A stretch of DNA of 64,000 nucleotides, from positions 2,046,001-2,110,000 of the forward strand of contig OY762063.1 in the NCBI GenBank assembly GCA_963665075.1, written 5' to 3'. The translations under genes were made by a program, and so were the position numbers. Positions 26,060 through 35,700 of this stretch are shown here, piece after piece (position 1 is the first letter of the stretch; every line of letters begins with the position of its first letter). The notes beneath the pieces were generated by a model that was given only the letters and a program-made list of their open reading frames with translations, was not told where the DNA came from and ran no database searches. This stretch comes from JAPULR01 sp963665075 (GTDB taxonomy: Bacteria; Chloroflexota; Dehalococcoidia; Lucifugimonadales; GCA-2712585).

Positions 26060-26388
26060 CCCGCCCCCGCCCCTCTAGCGGCCCTTTACATGACCGTCAT
26101 TCCCGCGAAAGCGGGAATCCATCTTCCCCCTTGAGGGAGACCGTTGAGCAACCTTCCCAAGAATGACCGATAACCTCTTCCCCCTTGATGGGGGAAGATT
26201 GAGCATGTCCTGAGCTTGTCGAAGGGATGGGGGTGATTCGGGCAGGACGGATGACGTTTCTGACAGTTACGCAAAGACTTCCGAAGGCGGGAATCCAGGG
26301 GTGGGGTTCCAGTTATGAAATCAACGCACCCCATCCTCGGCCGCCTCGTGCAAGAAGATTGGGTAAGGTTCCCTGAAGTGGATTCCGG
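26060..26388. repeat. Repeat-rich intergenic region after ftsH
   Basis: An ATTCCCGC-GAAA-GCGGGAAT hairpin (about 26097-26120) preceded by a truncated element end, then an inverted-repeat element with an inserted third repeat (26136-26282). No gene is seen before the convergent small gene ending at 26389. Confidence 0.75.
26136..26282. mobile_element. 124-bp element with a clean 23-bp repeat insertion
   Basis: Ends GGAGACCGTTGAGCAAC and GTTACGCAAAGACTTCC. The copy is 147 bp. Compared with intact copies, the tail of its central hairpin (GATTGAG-ATGGGGG) is split by 23 bases containing TCCTGAGCTTGTCGAAGGG. Removing them gives exactly 124 bp. This shows that the GTCGAAGG repeat is itself an insertion unit. 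Confidence 0.8.
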
Positions 26389-26655
26389 CTAGCCCTGTGA
26401 CTCGTCCAGCGGCATCTGCCGGAAATAGATCCCCCACCGCTGCATCATCTCCTCCACCTCCGCGTCCCCGCGAGCCGTAAGCTCCCCCAGAAATCCAGCC
26501 AGCGCGTGGCCCGGCAGCATCTCCTCCGTGCACACCCAACTCTTCTCCGCCGGCGCCATGTAAAGCAGGCCCCGCTGGTGCGTGCATCCCAGCAGCACTC
26601 TGGCGTTGCCCTCTCCGATTACCACGTTCACCCCGTGATTCGTCTCCAGCGTCAT
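26389..26655 (-). CDS. Small conserved-looking protein in the rho operon
   Basis: An 88-residue protein with no family I can name. It begins MTLETNHGVNVVIGEGNARV, has two cysteines (GCTHQRG and WVCTEEM) and ends with a charged helical segment. It starts 29 bases after rho with GGAGG about 10 bases upstream of the ATG, on the same strand, so it is very likely translated as the last gene of the pyrG-transaldolase-rho unit. It has no signal peptide. Function unknown. Confidence 0.6.
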   Translation of the reverse strand: MTLETNHGVNVVIGEGNARVLLGCTHQRGLLYMAPAEKSWVCTEEMLPGHALAGFLGELTARGDAEVEEMMQRWGIYFRQMPLDESQG

Positions 26656-26684
26656 TCCTCAGTGCCTCCTGAACCCTTTGACTG

Positions 26685-27983
26685 CTAACTTCGGTCCTTG
26701 GCCAGCCGCGCAAGGAAGTCCACGTTGCTCCTCGTCTTGGCCAGCCGCTCCAGTATCCGCTCGATGCCGTCGGTGAAGTTGCCCGACTCTTGCACCAGTA
26801 GGCCCACTATGCGGCGCAGCAGCCAGATGTTCTTGACCGTGGCGGCGTCGAACATCAACTCCTCCCGCCGCGTGCTGCTCCGTCCAATGTCGATAGCCGG
26901 GAATATGCGCTTCTCCGCCAGCTTCCTGTCCAGGTGCAGTTCCATGTTGCCAGTCCCCTTGAACTCCTCGTAGATCACCTCGTCCATGCGGCTGCCCGTG
27001 TCCACCAGGCAGTTGGCGATGATGGTCAGGCTGCCCCCGAATTCCACGTTGCGCGCCGCCCCGAAGAACTTCTTGGGCGGATAGAGCGCTATAGGGTCGA
27101 TGCCGCCCGAAAGCGTGCGCCCGCTAGTGGGCAGCGCCAGGTTGTATGCCCGCGTCGCCCGCGTGATGCTGTCCATCAGAATCAACACGTCCTTGCCAGA
27201 CTCCACCAGCCGCTTCGCCCTCTCCAATGAAAGGTCCGCCAGCCGCACCTGGTCCTCCACCGATTCGTCGAAGGTGGAAGCGAAGACCTCCCCCTTCACC
27301 GACCGGCGCATGTCCGTCACCTCCTCCGGCCTCTCCCCGATGAGCACCACCATTATATGGATGTCCGGGAAGTTCGCCGTCACCCCGCTGGCCACGTGCT
27401 TCAAAATCGTAGTCTTCCCCGCCTTGGGCGGCGACACGATAAGCCCGCGCTGCCCGCGGCCTATCGGCGAGAACAGGTCTATCATCCGCGTCGTCAAGTT
27501 GTCCGGCGTCGTCTCCAGCGTTATCTGTTCGTCAGGAAATACGGGCGTCAACTCCTCGAACGTCGGCCTCGACCGCGCCTTCGGCGGCGTCAGCCCGTTC
27601 ACCGTGTCCACCCGCGTCATTCCGAAATACCGCTCCCCGCCCTTGGGCGAGCGAACGCCGCCGGCCACCGTATCCCCGCACCGCAGCCCGAACCGCCGAA
27701 TCTGCGACTGCGACACGTAGATGTCCCCCGGCCCCGGCTTCAAACCCGTGTGCCGCAGGAACCCGTACCCGTCGCTCATCAGCTCCAGCACCCCCGACCC
27801 TCTCAGCCGGTGCTGGTCTGGGAACCTGTGCGCGATACGCACCACCACGTCCTCCTTGCGGAGGGACGTCAGCTGATTGCCGTTCTCCATGCCCATCTGC
27901 CGGGCAATGGATAGCAGCTCCTCCTTGCTCATTCTTTCCAGTTCTGAAACGTCTAACGTCGGTTTAGGGGACACTTGGTTCAC
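26685..27983 (-). CDS. rho: Transcription termination factor Rho
   Basis: A 432-residue hexameric RNA-dependent ATPase ending transcription at factor-dependent sites. The N-terminal helical Rho_N segment (LERMSKEELLSIARQMG) precedes the RNA-binding cold-shock-like domain (GVLELMSDGYGFLRH...GDIYVSQSQIRRFGLR...GGERYFGM). Walker A is SPPKAGKTT, Walker B VLILMDSITR, and the Q/R loops are in LALPTSGRTLSGGID and GSLTIIANCLVDTGSRMDEVIYEEFKGTGN. It begins at GTG. Transaldolase lies upstream and a small gene downstream. The length is normal for the family. Confidence 0.97.
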   Translation of the reverse strand: MNQVSPKPTLDVSELERMSKEELLSIARQMGMENGNQLTSLRKEDVVVRIAHRFPDQHRLRGSGVLELMSDGYGFLRHTGLKPGPGDIYVSQSQIRRFGLRCGDTVAGGVRSPKGGERYFGMTRVDTVNGLTPPKARSRPTFEELTPVFPDEQITLETTPDNLTTRMIDLFSPIGRGQRGLIVSPPKAGKTTILKHVASGVTANFPDIHIMVVLIGERPEEVTDMRRSVKGEVFASTFDESVEDQVRLADLSLERAKRLVESGKDVLILMDSITRATRAYNLALPTSGRTLSGGIDPIALYPPKKFFGAARNVEFGGSLTIIANCLVDTGSRMDEVIYEEFKGTGNMELHLDRKLAEKRIFPAIDIGRSSTRREELMFDAATVKNIWLLRRIVGLLVQESGNFTDGIERILERLAKTRSNVDFLARLAKDRS

Positions 27984-28031
27984 GTTCTTTCCAAAGATTT
28001 TTGATCCGATGAGAAGCCTCTGCCCCTCCTA

Positions 28032-28691
28032 TCAGCCCCGGTTCGCCTTCTCCCAGTCTTGCCGGAACCGCTCCACTCCCACCGTTGTCAGCGGGTGATT
28101 CACCATCTGCTCCAGCACCGCGCACGGCGCCGTTGCGATGTGCGCCCCCGCCCTTGCGGCCTCCACGCAGTGCAGCGGATGGCGTATGCTCGCCGCCAAC
28201 ACCTGCGTCTTAATCCCATAATTCCGAAAAATCGACACAATCTCCTCCACCAGGTCCATCCCCCGTTGCCCCGTGTCATCCACCCGCCCCACGAAGGGAC
28301 TCACCGCCGCCGCGCCCGCCTGCGCCCCCAGCAGCGCCTGGTTCACCGAAAAGCATAGCGTCTGGTTTATCTCAATCCCCTCCTCCGAAAGCGCCTTCAT
28401 CGCCTCGAACCCCGCCGCCGTGCTTGGCAGCTTCACCCACGGCCTCGGCGCCCACGTCGCGTACTCCTTCCCCTCCGTAATCATCCCCTCCACGTCCTCG
28501 CTCACCACCTCAATCGAAATCGGCCCCTCCACAATCGACGCTATCTCCTCCACCGCCGCCCGGTACGCACCCATCCCCGACACGCCCGCCTGCGCCGCCA
28601 GCGAAGGATTCGTCGTCACGCCCGACACCACCCCCAGCCGCGCCGCCCGCCGCACCTCGTCCACGTCTGCCGTATCCACGAAAAACTGCAT
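28032..28691 (-). CDS. tal: Transaldolase, short (TalC/fructose-6-phosphate aldolase-like) type
   Basis: A 219-residue transaldolase family 3B enzyme moving a dihydroxyacetone unit between sugar phosphates. FVDTAD gives D6, VSGVTTNPSL contains N28, and the Schiff-base lysine is K87 in WVKLPST. VSPFVGRVDD and AASIRHP are the characteristic late loops. It lies between pyrG (5 bases upstream) and rho (48 bases downstream) on the same strand. Short transaldolases include true transaldolases and fructose-6-phosphate aldolases; the sequence alone does not separate them with certainty. Confidence 0.93.
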   Translation of the reverse strand: MQFFVDTADVDEVRRAARLGVVSGVTTNPSLAAQAGVSGMGAYRAAVEEIASIVEGPISIEVVSEDVEGMITEGKEYATWAPRPWVKLPSTAAGFEAMKALSEEGIEINQTLCFSVNQALLGAQAGAAAVSPFVGRVDDTGQRGMDLVEEIVSIFRNYGIKTQVLAASIRHPLHCVEAARAGAHIATAPCAVLEQMVNHPLTTVGVERFRQDWEKANRG

Positions 28692-28696
28692 ATCCT

Positions 28697-30388
28697 CTAA
28701 CCCCTCAAATCTCCCCCATTCAAATTCTGCGGCCTCCGACGCACCGCCATCACTTCATCCCCCAGCGGCAGCGTCGGCTGACTCCCCTCCCGCAGCGTCC
28801 GCATCGCCCTCCCCACAAACTCACTCACCAACGGATGCGGCCGATGCGGCCTTGACCGGAACTCCGGGTGAAACTGCACCCCCAGCATAAACGGATGCCC
28901 CTCCACCTCCGTAATCTCCACCAGCCGACGGTCCGGCGACAACCCACTCGCCCTCATCCCCGCATCCTCCAGCCGCTCCCGATAATCATTATTCAACTCA
29001 AACCTGTGCCGATGACGCTCCCACACCTCCGCCTCCCCATACGCCCGACGCGCCAGACTATCCTCCACCAGCACGCACGGATAACTCCCCAACCGCATCG
29101 TCCCCCCCAAATCCGTCACATCCCGCTGCTCCGGCATGAAATGCACCACCGGATCCTCGCACGACGGGTCAACCTCATACGAATGCGCCCCCTTCATCCG
29201 CAACACATTCCGCGCGAACTCCACCACCATCACCTGCAACCCCAGACACAACCCCAGATACGGAATCCCATTCTCCCGTGCGTACTGCGCCGTCCGAATC
29301 ATCCCCTCCACCCCTCGAGACCCGAACCCACCCGGCACCACAATCCCGCACGCCTCCGCCAACAACCCCTCCGGCCCCTCAGCCTCCACCTCCTCCGCGT
29401 GAACCCACTGCACCTCCGCCTCCAACCCATGCCCCCACGCCGCGTGCTGCAACGCCTCCTTCACCGAAATATACGAATCCTGCAACTCCACATACTTCCC
29501 CACCAGCGCAATCGGCACCCGCCCCGAAAGCGTCCCCATCCGCTCCACCATCGCCGACCATTTCGCCATATCCCGCTCCCCCGCCCTCAAACCCAACGAC
29601 GACGCCAGCAAATCCCCCAGCCCCCACTCCTCCAGAATCAGCGGCACCCTGTAGATAGTATCCACCGTCAAAAGCGGAATCACCGCATCCTTATCCACGT
29701 CGCAAAACAGCGCAATCTTATCCCGAATCCCCTCCGACACCTCCAAATCACTCCGACAAATAATCGCATCCGGCTGAATCCCGATAGCCCGCAAATCCCT
29801 CACCGAATGCTGCGTCGGCTTCGTCTTCAACTCCCCTGCTGCATATATATAAGGTAAGAGCGTCACGTGAATATAAAAAACATTCCCCCGTCCCACCTCC
29901 TTCCGCATCTGCCGAATCGCCTCCAGAAACGGCTGCCCCTCCATATCCCCCACCGTCCCCCCAACCTCCACCACCACCACCTCCGCGCCCGACTCCTCCG
30001 CCAGCGACAAAATCCGCCCCTTAATCTCATTCGTCACGTGCGACACCGCCTGAATCGTCCCCCCCAGAAAATCCCCCCTGCGCTCCTTCGCAATCAACGA
30101 CTGATACACCTGCCCCGCCGTCAAATTCGAAGCCCGCGTAACCTCAATATCAATAAACCGCTCATAATGCCCCAAATCCATATCAGTCTCCCCCCCATCC
30201 TTCGTCACAAACACCTCCCCATGCTGATACGGCGACATCGTCCCCGGGTCCACATTCAAATAAGGGTCCAACTTGATAACCGAAACCGAAATCCCCCGAC
30301 TCTTCAAAATCCGCCCGATAGACGCCACACTCACACCCTTCCCAACCGCGCTAACCACACCCCCCGTCACAAAAATGAACTTACTCAT
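28697..30388 (-). CDS. pyrG: CTP synthase
   Basis: A 563-residue enzyme aminating UTP to CTP with glutamine and ATP. The N-terminal synthetase domain starts KFIFVTGGVVSAVGKGV (P-loop) and includes DPYLNVDPGTMSPYQHGEVFV, GGTVGDMEG and TKPTQHSVR. The C-terminal class I glutaminase domain has its nucleophile in LGLCLGLQVMV and the triad histidine in VQFHPEFRSRPHRPHPL. It is the first gene of a leftward operon with transaldolase, rho and a small gene. The gene is extremely C-rich on the plus strand, in line with the skew of this part of the window. Confidence 0.97.
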   Translation of the reverse strand: MSKFIFVTGGVVSAVGKGVSVASIGRILKSRGISVSVIKLDPYLNVDPGTMSPYQHGEVFVTKDGGETDMDLGHYERFIDIEVTRASNLTAGQVYQSLIAKERRGDFLGGTIQAVSHVTNEIKGRILSLAEESGAEVVVVEVGGTVGDMEGQPFLEAIRQMRKEVGRGNVFYIHVTLLPYIYAAGELKTKPTQHSVRDLRAIGIQPDAIICRSDLEVSEGIRDKIALFCDVDKDAVIPLLTVDTIYRVPLILEEWGLGDLLASSLGLRAGERDMAKWSAMVERMGTLSGRVPIALVGKYVELQDSYISVKEALQHAAWGHGLEAEVQWVHAEEVEAEGPEGLLAEACGIVVPGGFGSRGVEGMIRTAQYARENGIPYLGLCLGLQVMVVEFARNVLRMKGAHSYEVDPSCEDPVVHFMPEQRDVTDLGGTMRLGSYPCVLVEDSLARRAYGEAEVWERHRHRFELNNDYRERLEDAGMRASGLSPDRRLVEITEVEGHPFMLGVQFHPEFRSRPHRPHPLVSEFVGRAMRTLREGSQPTLPLGDEVMAVRRRPQNLNGGDLRG

Positions 30389-30822
30389 CCCCTAACCCCC
30401 TCCCCCTCTTGTTCCCGCGGAAGCGGAAACCCATCTTCCCTCCCGCTCACCCTGAGACCGTCCTGAGCCCGTCGAAGGGTCAAGCGCATCCCCAACTTAC
30501 CCCTTCCCCCTCCGCTCCACCCGTCATTCCCGCCTCCCCTTCCGTCATTCCCGCGAAGGCGGGAATCCATTCCCCCGCTCACCCTGAGCTTGTCGAAGGG
30601 TCGAGCGGCTCCACCCAAAAACAAACGCACCCATACCAAGCCAAACTCACAAAACAACATGAAAAACCGCATATACAAGGAAGGGGGAACTCCGGGGCGT
30701 GGAATCTACGATAGCCCTCCCGCCTGCACAAACCCCCTAAAGAGCCTGCGCGATGGAGAAAGCCGACGCGAAAAAGTATATCCCCGCCCAAAACCCAGTG
30801 TCAACCACATCCCCCTCCCCCA
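30389..30822. repeat. Repeat-rich intergenic region
   Basis: Hairpins with ATTCCCGC/GCGGGAAT arms (30531-30570), two GTCGAAGGGTC repeats (30446-30485 and 30577-30607), then about 200 bases without clear motifs. No gene is supported. Confidence 0.7.
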
Positions 30823-31344
30823 TTGACACAACCACCTTCCCCCTTCACACTCAACCACCATCCCCACCAGGAGGCCCCCGCCATCAAAACGCCCGAACCC
30901 GCCCCCCAACCCCCCAGAGAAACCATCTGGAGCATCGTCGCCCCCCTACGCCCCTGGTACTTCGCCACCTTCCTCACCCTATACACCATCACCGGCGCCC
31001 TCATAATCGCTGGAGAAATCCGCACCCAACAGGATATAATACAAACTGCAACAGCCATCATCAAAGGCCTCAGCGCCGCAGGCATGACATCCGCCATCAC
31101 CGCCTACACCATAATCGAAACAGGGAGGACATTCATGGTACTAGCCCACCACATCAAAAACTGGCTCGACAAAAAAGACCAGGAATTCCGCGACAAACTC
31201 CGCGCCGAAGGCGAAGCCCAAGGCATCGCCAAAGGCCGCGCCCAAAACCAGCAAGCCTGGACCGACTGGCTAGCCCGCAAAGAAGACGCCGAATCCCGCG
31301 GCCAACCCTTCACCGAACCCCCTCCAAACGGCGAGGCCAAATAA
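30823..31344 (+). CDS. Small membrane protein of a local family (paralog 1)
   Basis: A protein of up to 173 residues. A proline-rich N-terminus leads to two predicted membrane helices (WYFATFLTLYTITGALIIA and the segment IIKGLSAAGMTSAITAYTII), followed by an amphipathic, charged tail (NWLDKKDQEFRDKLRAEG, WTDWLARKEDAESRGQPF, EPPPN). The tail is nearly identical to that of the protein at 36607 and related to the one at 31344, so this is a local paralogous family. The start is uncertain: the TTG at 30823 coincides with a TTGACA box. No known family is recognised; the proximity to the surface-protein gene suggests a cell-envelope role. Confidence 0.6.
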   Translation: MTQPPSPFTLNHHPHQEAPAIKTPEPAPQPPRETIWSIVAPLRPWYFATFLTLYTITGALIIAGEIRTQQDIIQTATAIIKGLSAAGMTSAITAYTIIETGRTFMVLAHHIKNWLDKKDQEFRDKLRAEGEAQGIAKGRAQNQQAWTDWLARKEDAESRGQPFTEPPPNGEAK

Positions 31345-31670
31345 TGGTACTAGCCCACGACCTCCAAAAATGGTTCGACAAACGCCGCGAAAAACAAGAA
31401 CGCGAAGAACGCGAAAAGCGTAAAAAAGAAGAGGAAGAAGCCCGCCAAAGGCGTCAAAAAGCCCGCGAAGCCATCCTCAAAGAAGGCCGCGCCCAAGGCA
31501 TCGAAATAGGCCGCTCCCTGGCCAACAAAGCCTGGCACGGCTGGAACTACCGCCGCCTCGACGCCCAATCCCGCGGCCAGAAATTCACCGAACCCCCTCC
31601 CGACCATCCCTCCCCCCATCCCCCCCAAAACCCACCAAGAACCCCTTCCCCCTCGACGGGAGAAGGCTAG
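31344..31670 (+). CDS. Coiled-coil relative lacking the membrane helices (paralog 2)
   Basis: A 108-residue protein that starts on the last base of the previous stop (TAATGG). MVLAHDLQKWFDKRREKQER resembles the segment just after the helices of paralog 1 (MVLAHHIKNWLDKK), then a lysine/glutamate coiled coil, then WNYRRLDAQSRGQKFTEPPP. It is therefore a helix-free version of the same family. Its last residues, PSPSTGEG, and the stop come from the intergenic CTTCCCCCTCGACGGGAGAAG hairpin repeat. Function unknown. Confidence 0.55.
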   Translation: MVLAHDLQKWFDKRREKQEREEREKRKKEEEEARQRRQKAREAILKEGRAQGIEIGRSLANKAWHGWNYRRLDAQSRGQKFTEPPPDHPSPHPPQNPPRTPSPSTGEG

Positions 31671-31785
31671 GACGGGGGCCTCCCCCCTCTTCTCCCTTCC
31701 CCCTTGACGGGGGAAGGTTAGGATGGGGGCCTCCCCCCTCTTCTCCCTTCCCCCTTGACGGGGGAAGGTTAGGATGGGGGTGTCC
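31645..31785. repeat. Three tandem CTTCCCCC hairpin units
   Basis: Three copies of the hairpin repeat CTTCCCC(C)-TTGAC/TCGAC-GGGGGAAG with the tail GGATGGGGGCC follow one another at a spacing of about 50-58 bases. The first copy supplies the end of the preceding gene. Confidence 0.8.
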
Positions 31786-32390
31786 CCCTCTCCCCGCTCA
31801 CCCTGAGCTTGTCGAAGGGTCGAGCGGCTCCCCCTCCCCCTAACCAACCTCTCCCCCCCTGGCCGCCCAGCGCCCGTCCGCGCTGAACGGCCCCCCCCAA
31901 AAACCCCCATCCCCCCAAAGACCCCCCCCCAAAACCCCCCATCCCCCCAAAACCCTCCCAACCTCCCCCAACCCCAACCCCTCCCCCTAACCAACCTCTC
32001 CCGCCCACACCAAACCTCCCCCCCTGGCCGCCCAGCGCCCGTCGGCGCTGAACGGCCCCCCCAAAAACCCCCATCCCCCCGAAGACCCCCCCAAACCCCC
32101 CTCCCCCTAACCAACCTCTCCCGCCCTCACCAAACCTCCCCCCTGGCCGCCCAGCGCCCGTCCGCGCTGAACGGCCCCCCAAAAACCCCCATCCCCCCGA
32201 AGACCCCCCCAAACCCCCATCCCCCTCCCCACCTCCCCCAACCCCAACCCCCCTCCCACCCCCAAACCCCCCAAAACTTGCCGCAACGCAGTTGCCCCCC
32301 TTCCCTTCCCCCCCAAACCCTGCTACAATACCCCCCAGCAAAAAACCCCGCCCAAACCCACAAAACCCCAAACTCAACCCAAAACCCCAC
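31786..32390. repeat. Tandem array of palindromic units, C-rich
   Basis: After one GTCGAAGGGTCGAG repeat, three units of roughly 115-150 bases recur (about 31836, 31986 and 32106 onward). Each contains CTAACCAACCTCTCCC, a strong imperfect palindrome GGCCGCCCAGCGC...GCGCTGAACGGCC, and a tail of C and A runs with CCCCCATCCCCCC. A degenerate promoter-like TGCTACAAT near 32331 has no start codon after it. No gene is supported; the glycine-rich minus-strand frames here are translated repeats. Confidence 0.75.
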
Positions 32391-32420
32391 TTGACATCCC
32401 CAAGCGGCGTTGTGTAAAGT
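32391..32420 (+). promoter_or_regulatory. Promoter of the surface-protein locus
   Basis: TTGACA (32391-32396), an 18-base spacer and TAAAGT (32415-32420). The predicted message carries a leader of about 345 bases before the GTG at 32770, with several small open frames. Confidence 0.7.
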
Positions 32421-32633
32421 ACCGCATGACCATTCAAAAGCCGCCCCATCCCAAAACCATCCAGAGGCAAAAACCCATACCCAAACCCCACCCATACCGG
32501 CCCATCCTGAGACCCCAACCCGTCGAAGGAACAAAGCCCGCCGCAGGCCAGCCTGCGGTTTCACCTATGCCTCAAACAACCGCCATGCAAACAACCCCAA
32601 ACACCCCAAACACCACCCCAGGAGAGGGACAAA

Positions 32634-32720
32634 ATGCACTACTCCGGAACCCTTCATCTCGGAAACACACACCCTCCCTGGCGCCGCCACGGCATCAGAT
32701 ACTTGGAGGTTGGACTATGA
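32634..32720 (+). CDS. Leader mini-ORF 1 (28 residues)
   Basis: ATG at 32634 follows GGAGAGGGACAAA, a good ribosome binding site. The product would be 28 residues, starting MHYSGTLHLG and ending YLEVGL. Its TGA stop overlaps the ATG of the next mini-ORF (ATGA at 32717-32720). No match to a known peptide; it may act by translational coupling. Confidence 0.4.
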   Translation: MHYSGTLHLGNTHPPWRRHGIRYLEVGL

Positions 32721-32773
32721 CCCCTAACCACCGGTCGGCTCCCCAAACCCACACCCATAGGGAGGAAAAGTGA
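32717..32773 (+). CDS. Leader mini-ORF 2 (18 residues)
   Basis: ATG at 32717 has GGAGG 7 bases upstream, inside mini-ORF 1. It encodes 18 residues (MTPNHRSAPQTHTHREEK), and its TGA stop overlaps the GTG start of the large surface protein (GTGA at 32770-32773). The GGGAGG that serves the large gene lies inside this mini-ORF. Confidence 0.4.
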   Translation: MTPNHRSAPQTHTHREEK

Positions 32774-35700
32774 GACAAAAACTTACCTGGATAATCCCCG
32801 GCATTCTGGTTACCCTGCTCCTCGGCCTTCTCTGGGCCATCCCCGCCTTCGGCGCGACAGCAGGGACCGTTGACTTCAAAGACAAGGGCGGCGACGCCAT
32901 CGACTACGTCAGCCTCAATGGGGTTGGCGGCTCCGCGGCCAACGCCATCACCGTCACCGTCACAGACCCAGACCTCGACCCCGTGTTGAAGCGGACCCCC
33001 GCTAACAACAACCTCTTCTGTGTCGAGTCTGATGACGAAAGCTACGTGGAGTGTCCCACGCTTGGCACCTTCACGACAAACCCCAACTTCCCCACCCTTG
33101 ACAATTTCGACCCTGACGTTAACTTGGGTAACGCCACGGACGAAGATTGGCATAATCTTCAGGACATGGGCAGCGATGGCGTAGACAACAGGGACATCAA
33201 GGGCTACGTCATCCGTCAGAGAGAATTCGATGCGCAGGATAGGGAGTCTGGCGTAGATTCAGCCTACCAGGCTCCCACCACCAAGTGGATAATCCAAGCC
33301 GATGAAGTCTCAGGGGCCACGTTCTACTACGATGGCACCAACGGCAGGCTCCAACTCGACGAGGTCGCCAACGATGGCACCATCAACGCCATCGGATACT
33401 TCATCAAGAAGAAGACCGTCATCGGCGCCCGCAACGGCACCAGCCAGAGAGCGTCGGTCGAATTCAATACGGGTATTGCGGATAGCCACCAAACTTCGGT
33501 CCCTCTGCCTACGTCTGGTGACGGCAGAAATACCACCGCCACCTCCAACGTTCCTTCCTTCGCGCTTGTGCACACATCAGCTACTGCTAATGAAAACAAC
33601 TGGTTGGACATCCTCGAGACAGTGGTTCCCGACATCAAAACGAGGACTGTTAGAGCGGATGATGGTAACACCGGCAATGTCAACGAGCAGGAAGTAGACC
33701 TCGAGAAAATCGCAAAGGATATACGCCCTTACTTCAAGGCGTACAACACAAAGGATAAATCCGAGACGGATCTCAGAATACTGGTCACTTCTTACACCCC
33801 TGACACCGTCGACAACCCGGATACTCCTGCAAATGAAGGCACTCCTGCGGACGAGTCCAGAATCACTATCACGGTGAACGACGTTCAGAACTCGGCTGGC
33901 GGCAAGGCCAATTGTGTAGGGAATGTCGGTGCTATTCTGACCCATACCACTGCGACTCCTCCGGTAGCCATCCCTCTTGCTGACCAGGTATGCGCCACCA
34001 CTGCAGTCGCTTCAACCGTAACGTTGGAGTTTGGCTACAAGGGCAGCGCGGACACTGTCTATTCCACCTCTGGTCGCATCGGCCCCAAGAGTGAAGTTGG
34101 TCGAGTGACCGTTGACAGCAACGCCATGTCCACCCCCATGAGCATCATCCTTCAGGAGTCCGGCGCGGCCACCGGTGCTTTCAGTGCCAAGCTCATGGTC
34201 TGTGAGTCCGGCAAGCCCGGCTGCATTGCCAGGCAGGCCGGCGAAGCCGACGAGGGTGATGTTCAGGATCCCGCCAGCAGGATGATTACGGTCCCCGTAG
34301 ACAACGCGCAGGGCGAAGCCGTCGTCATCACCTACGCGGACGCTGACCCCACCGCCCCCCGCACGGCCTCCATTTCTCTGGACGCCATCGGGCCCGTCTT
34401 CAGCGACTTGGCCCCCGCCAGCGGAACTGCCGGGCGTGAGGACGAACCTACCGTCTCCTTCCAGGTCATCGACGCCGAATCCGGCCTCAGTTCCAAGGAT
34501 ACGGACACCGACACCATCCGCGTCCTCGCCGCCGTCTACAACCTGGACGGCGTGTGGCAGGACGAAGAAGAGTACATGCGGAACGACGTTAACCCCAAGG
34601 CCGCCAACAACGGCTACATGGCCTCCGTCACCCTGGAGGAAGGTTCCCGCACAGGCGAACTGGACGCTGGCAGTCTCAGCCAGTACGAAATCCACTGGTG
34701 GGCCATCGCCGTGGACGAAGCTGGCAACACTAACGTCAGCGACCAGGACTCTGGCACCAAGTGCGACCTAAAGGGCGTCACCCTCACCGCCATCGGCCTC
34801 AACGGCACCATCGACGACATGGAGACCGATGACAAGTCGGACGACGTTGGCTGCGAACCCCACAAGATCCGCGTGGACGCCGCTGCCCCCATGATTACCG
34901 AAGCCGCCACAGGCAAGTACCTGGATGGCGACGATGAGAAGTCCAATAAGGCCACCAGCGTCGTAGCCGTCTTCAACGAGAACCTCGACTGCGACTCCGT
35001 CTCCGCCGATGACTTCACCGTCGCCGGCTCCGCCCCCAACGGCGTAACCTGTAAGGGCAAGAAAGTCTACCTGGACGTTGACGAACTGGCCTCCGACGCC
35101 AAGCCCAAGGTCGTGGTCGCCACCGGCTCCCTCACCGACAAGGCGGGCAACGCCATCGGCGGCACCGATGCTTCCCGCACCCAAACCGCCAAGGACGGCC
35201 TCGCCCCCAACCTAACCGTTACCGTAACCGGCACCGGCGAAGGCACCCGCCCCGTTACCAAGGGCAAGGTAACCGTCGCCGTCACTTCCGACGAGCGGCT
35301 AACCGGCAGCCCCGACGTGGTAATCATGATGGTTGGCGACGACTACGAGCTGACAGGCACAGACAAGGGCAGTAACGCCAACCCCACCGGTACCACCAAC
35401 GAGTGGAGCAAGGAATACACCGTCTCCGACGCGGGCGTATACAACGTCTACGTCACCGGCGAAGACCGTAGCGCGGACAGTGCCACCGGCACCAAGGGCA
35501 TGATGGCCCTCGGCACCAAGGACAAGTTCGCCGACTCCAAGACCATCCTCTTCGAGGTGGACAACACCTTGGACAAGCCCGTCTTCACTCCCTCCAACAA
35601 CGGCAAGACCGACAACCCCGACATCTTCATCAAGATCGACTTTGCCAACGAGGGTAAGGAGTACACCATCGCCACCGGAACCGGCGACAGCGCCGCCACA

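Noticed and set aside
28868..29857. A 329-codon plus-strand frame opposite pyrG
   Set aside because: Histidine/proline/arginine-rich shadow of the CTP synthase gene; no ribosome binding site or conserved motif.
31350..32518. Glycine- and tryptophan-rich minus-strand frames of about 250 codons
   Set aside because: They are translations of tandem intergenic repeats (units such as GGWGFLGG) and of the antisense of small genes, with no independent start signals.
32426..32773. A 115-codon frame filling the surface-protein leader
   Set aside because: The composition is proline/threonine/histidine-rich and part of it is repeat DNA. I prefer the two mini-ORFs with ribosome binding sites, the second of which is the end of this frame. 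A leaderless start at 32426 cannot be excluded.
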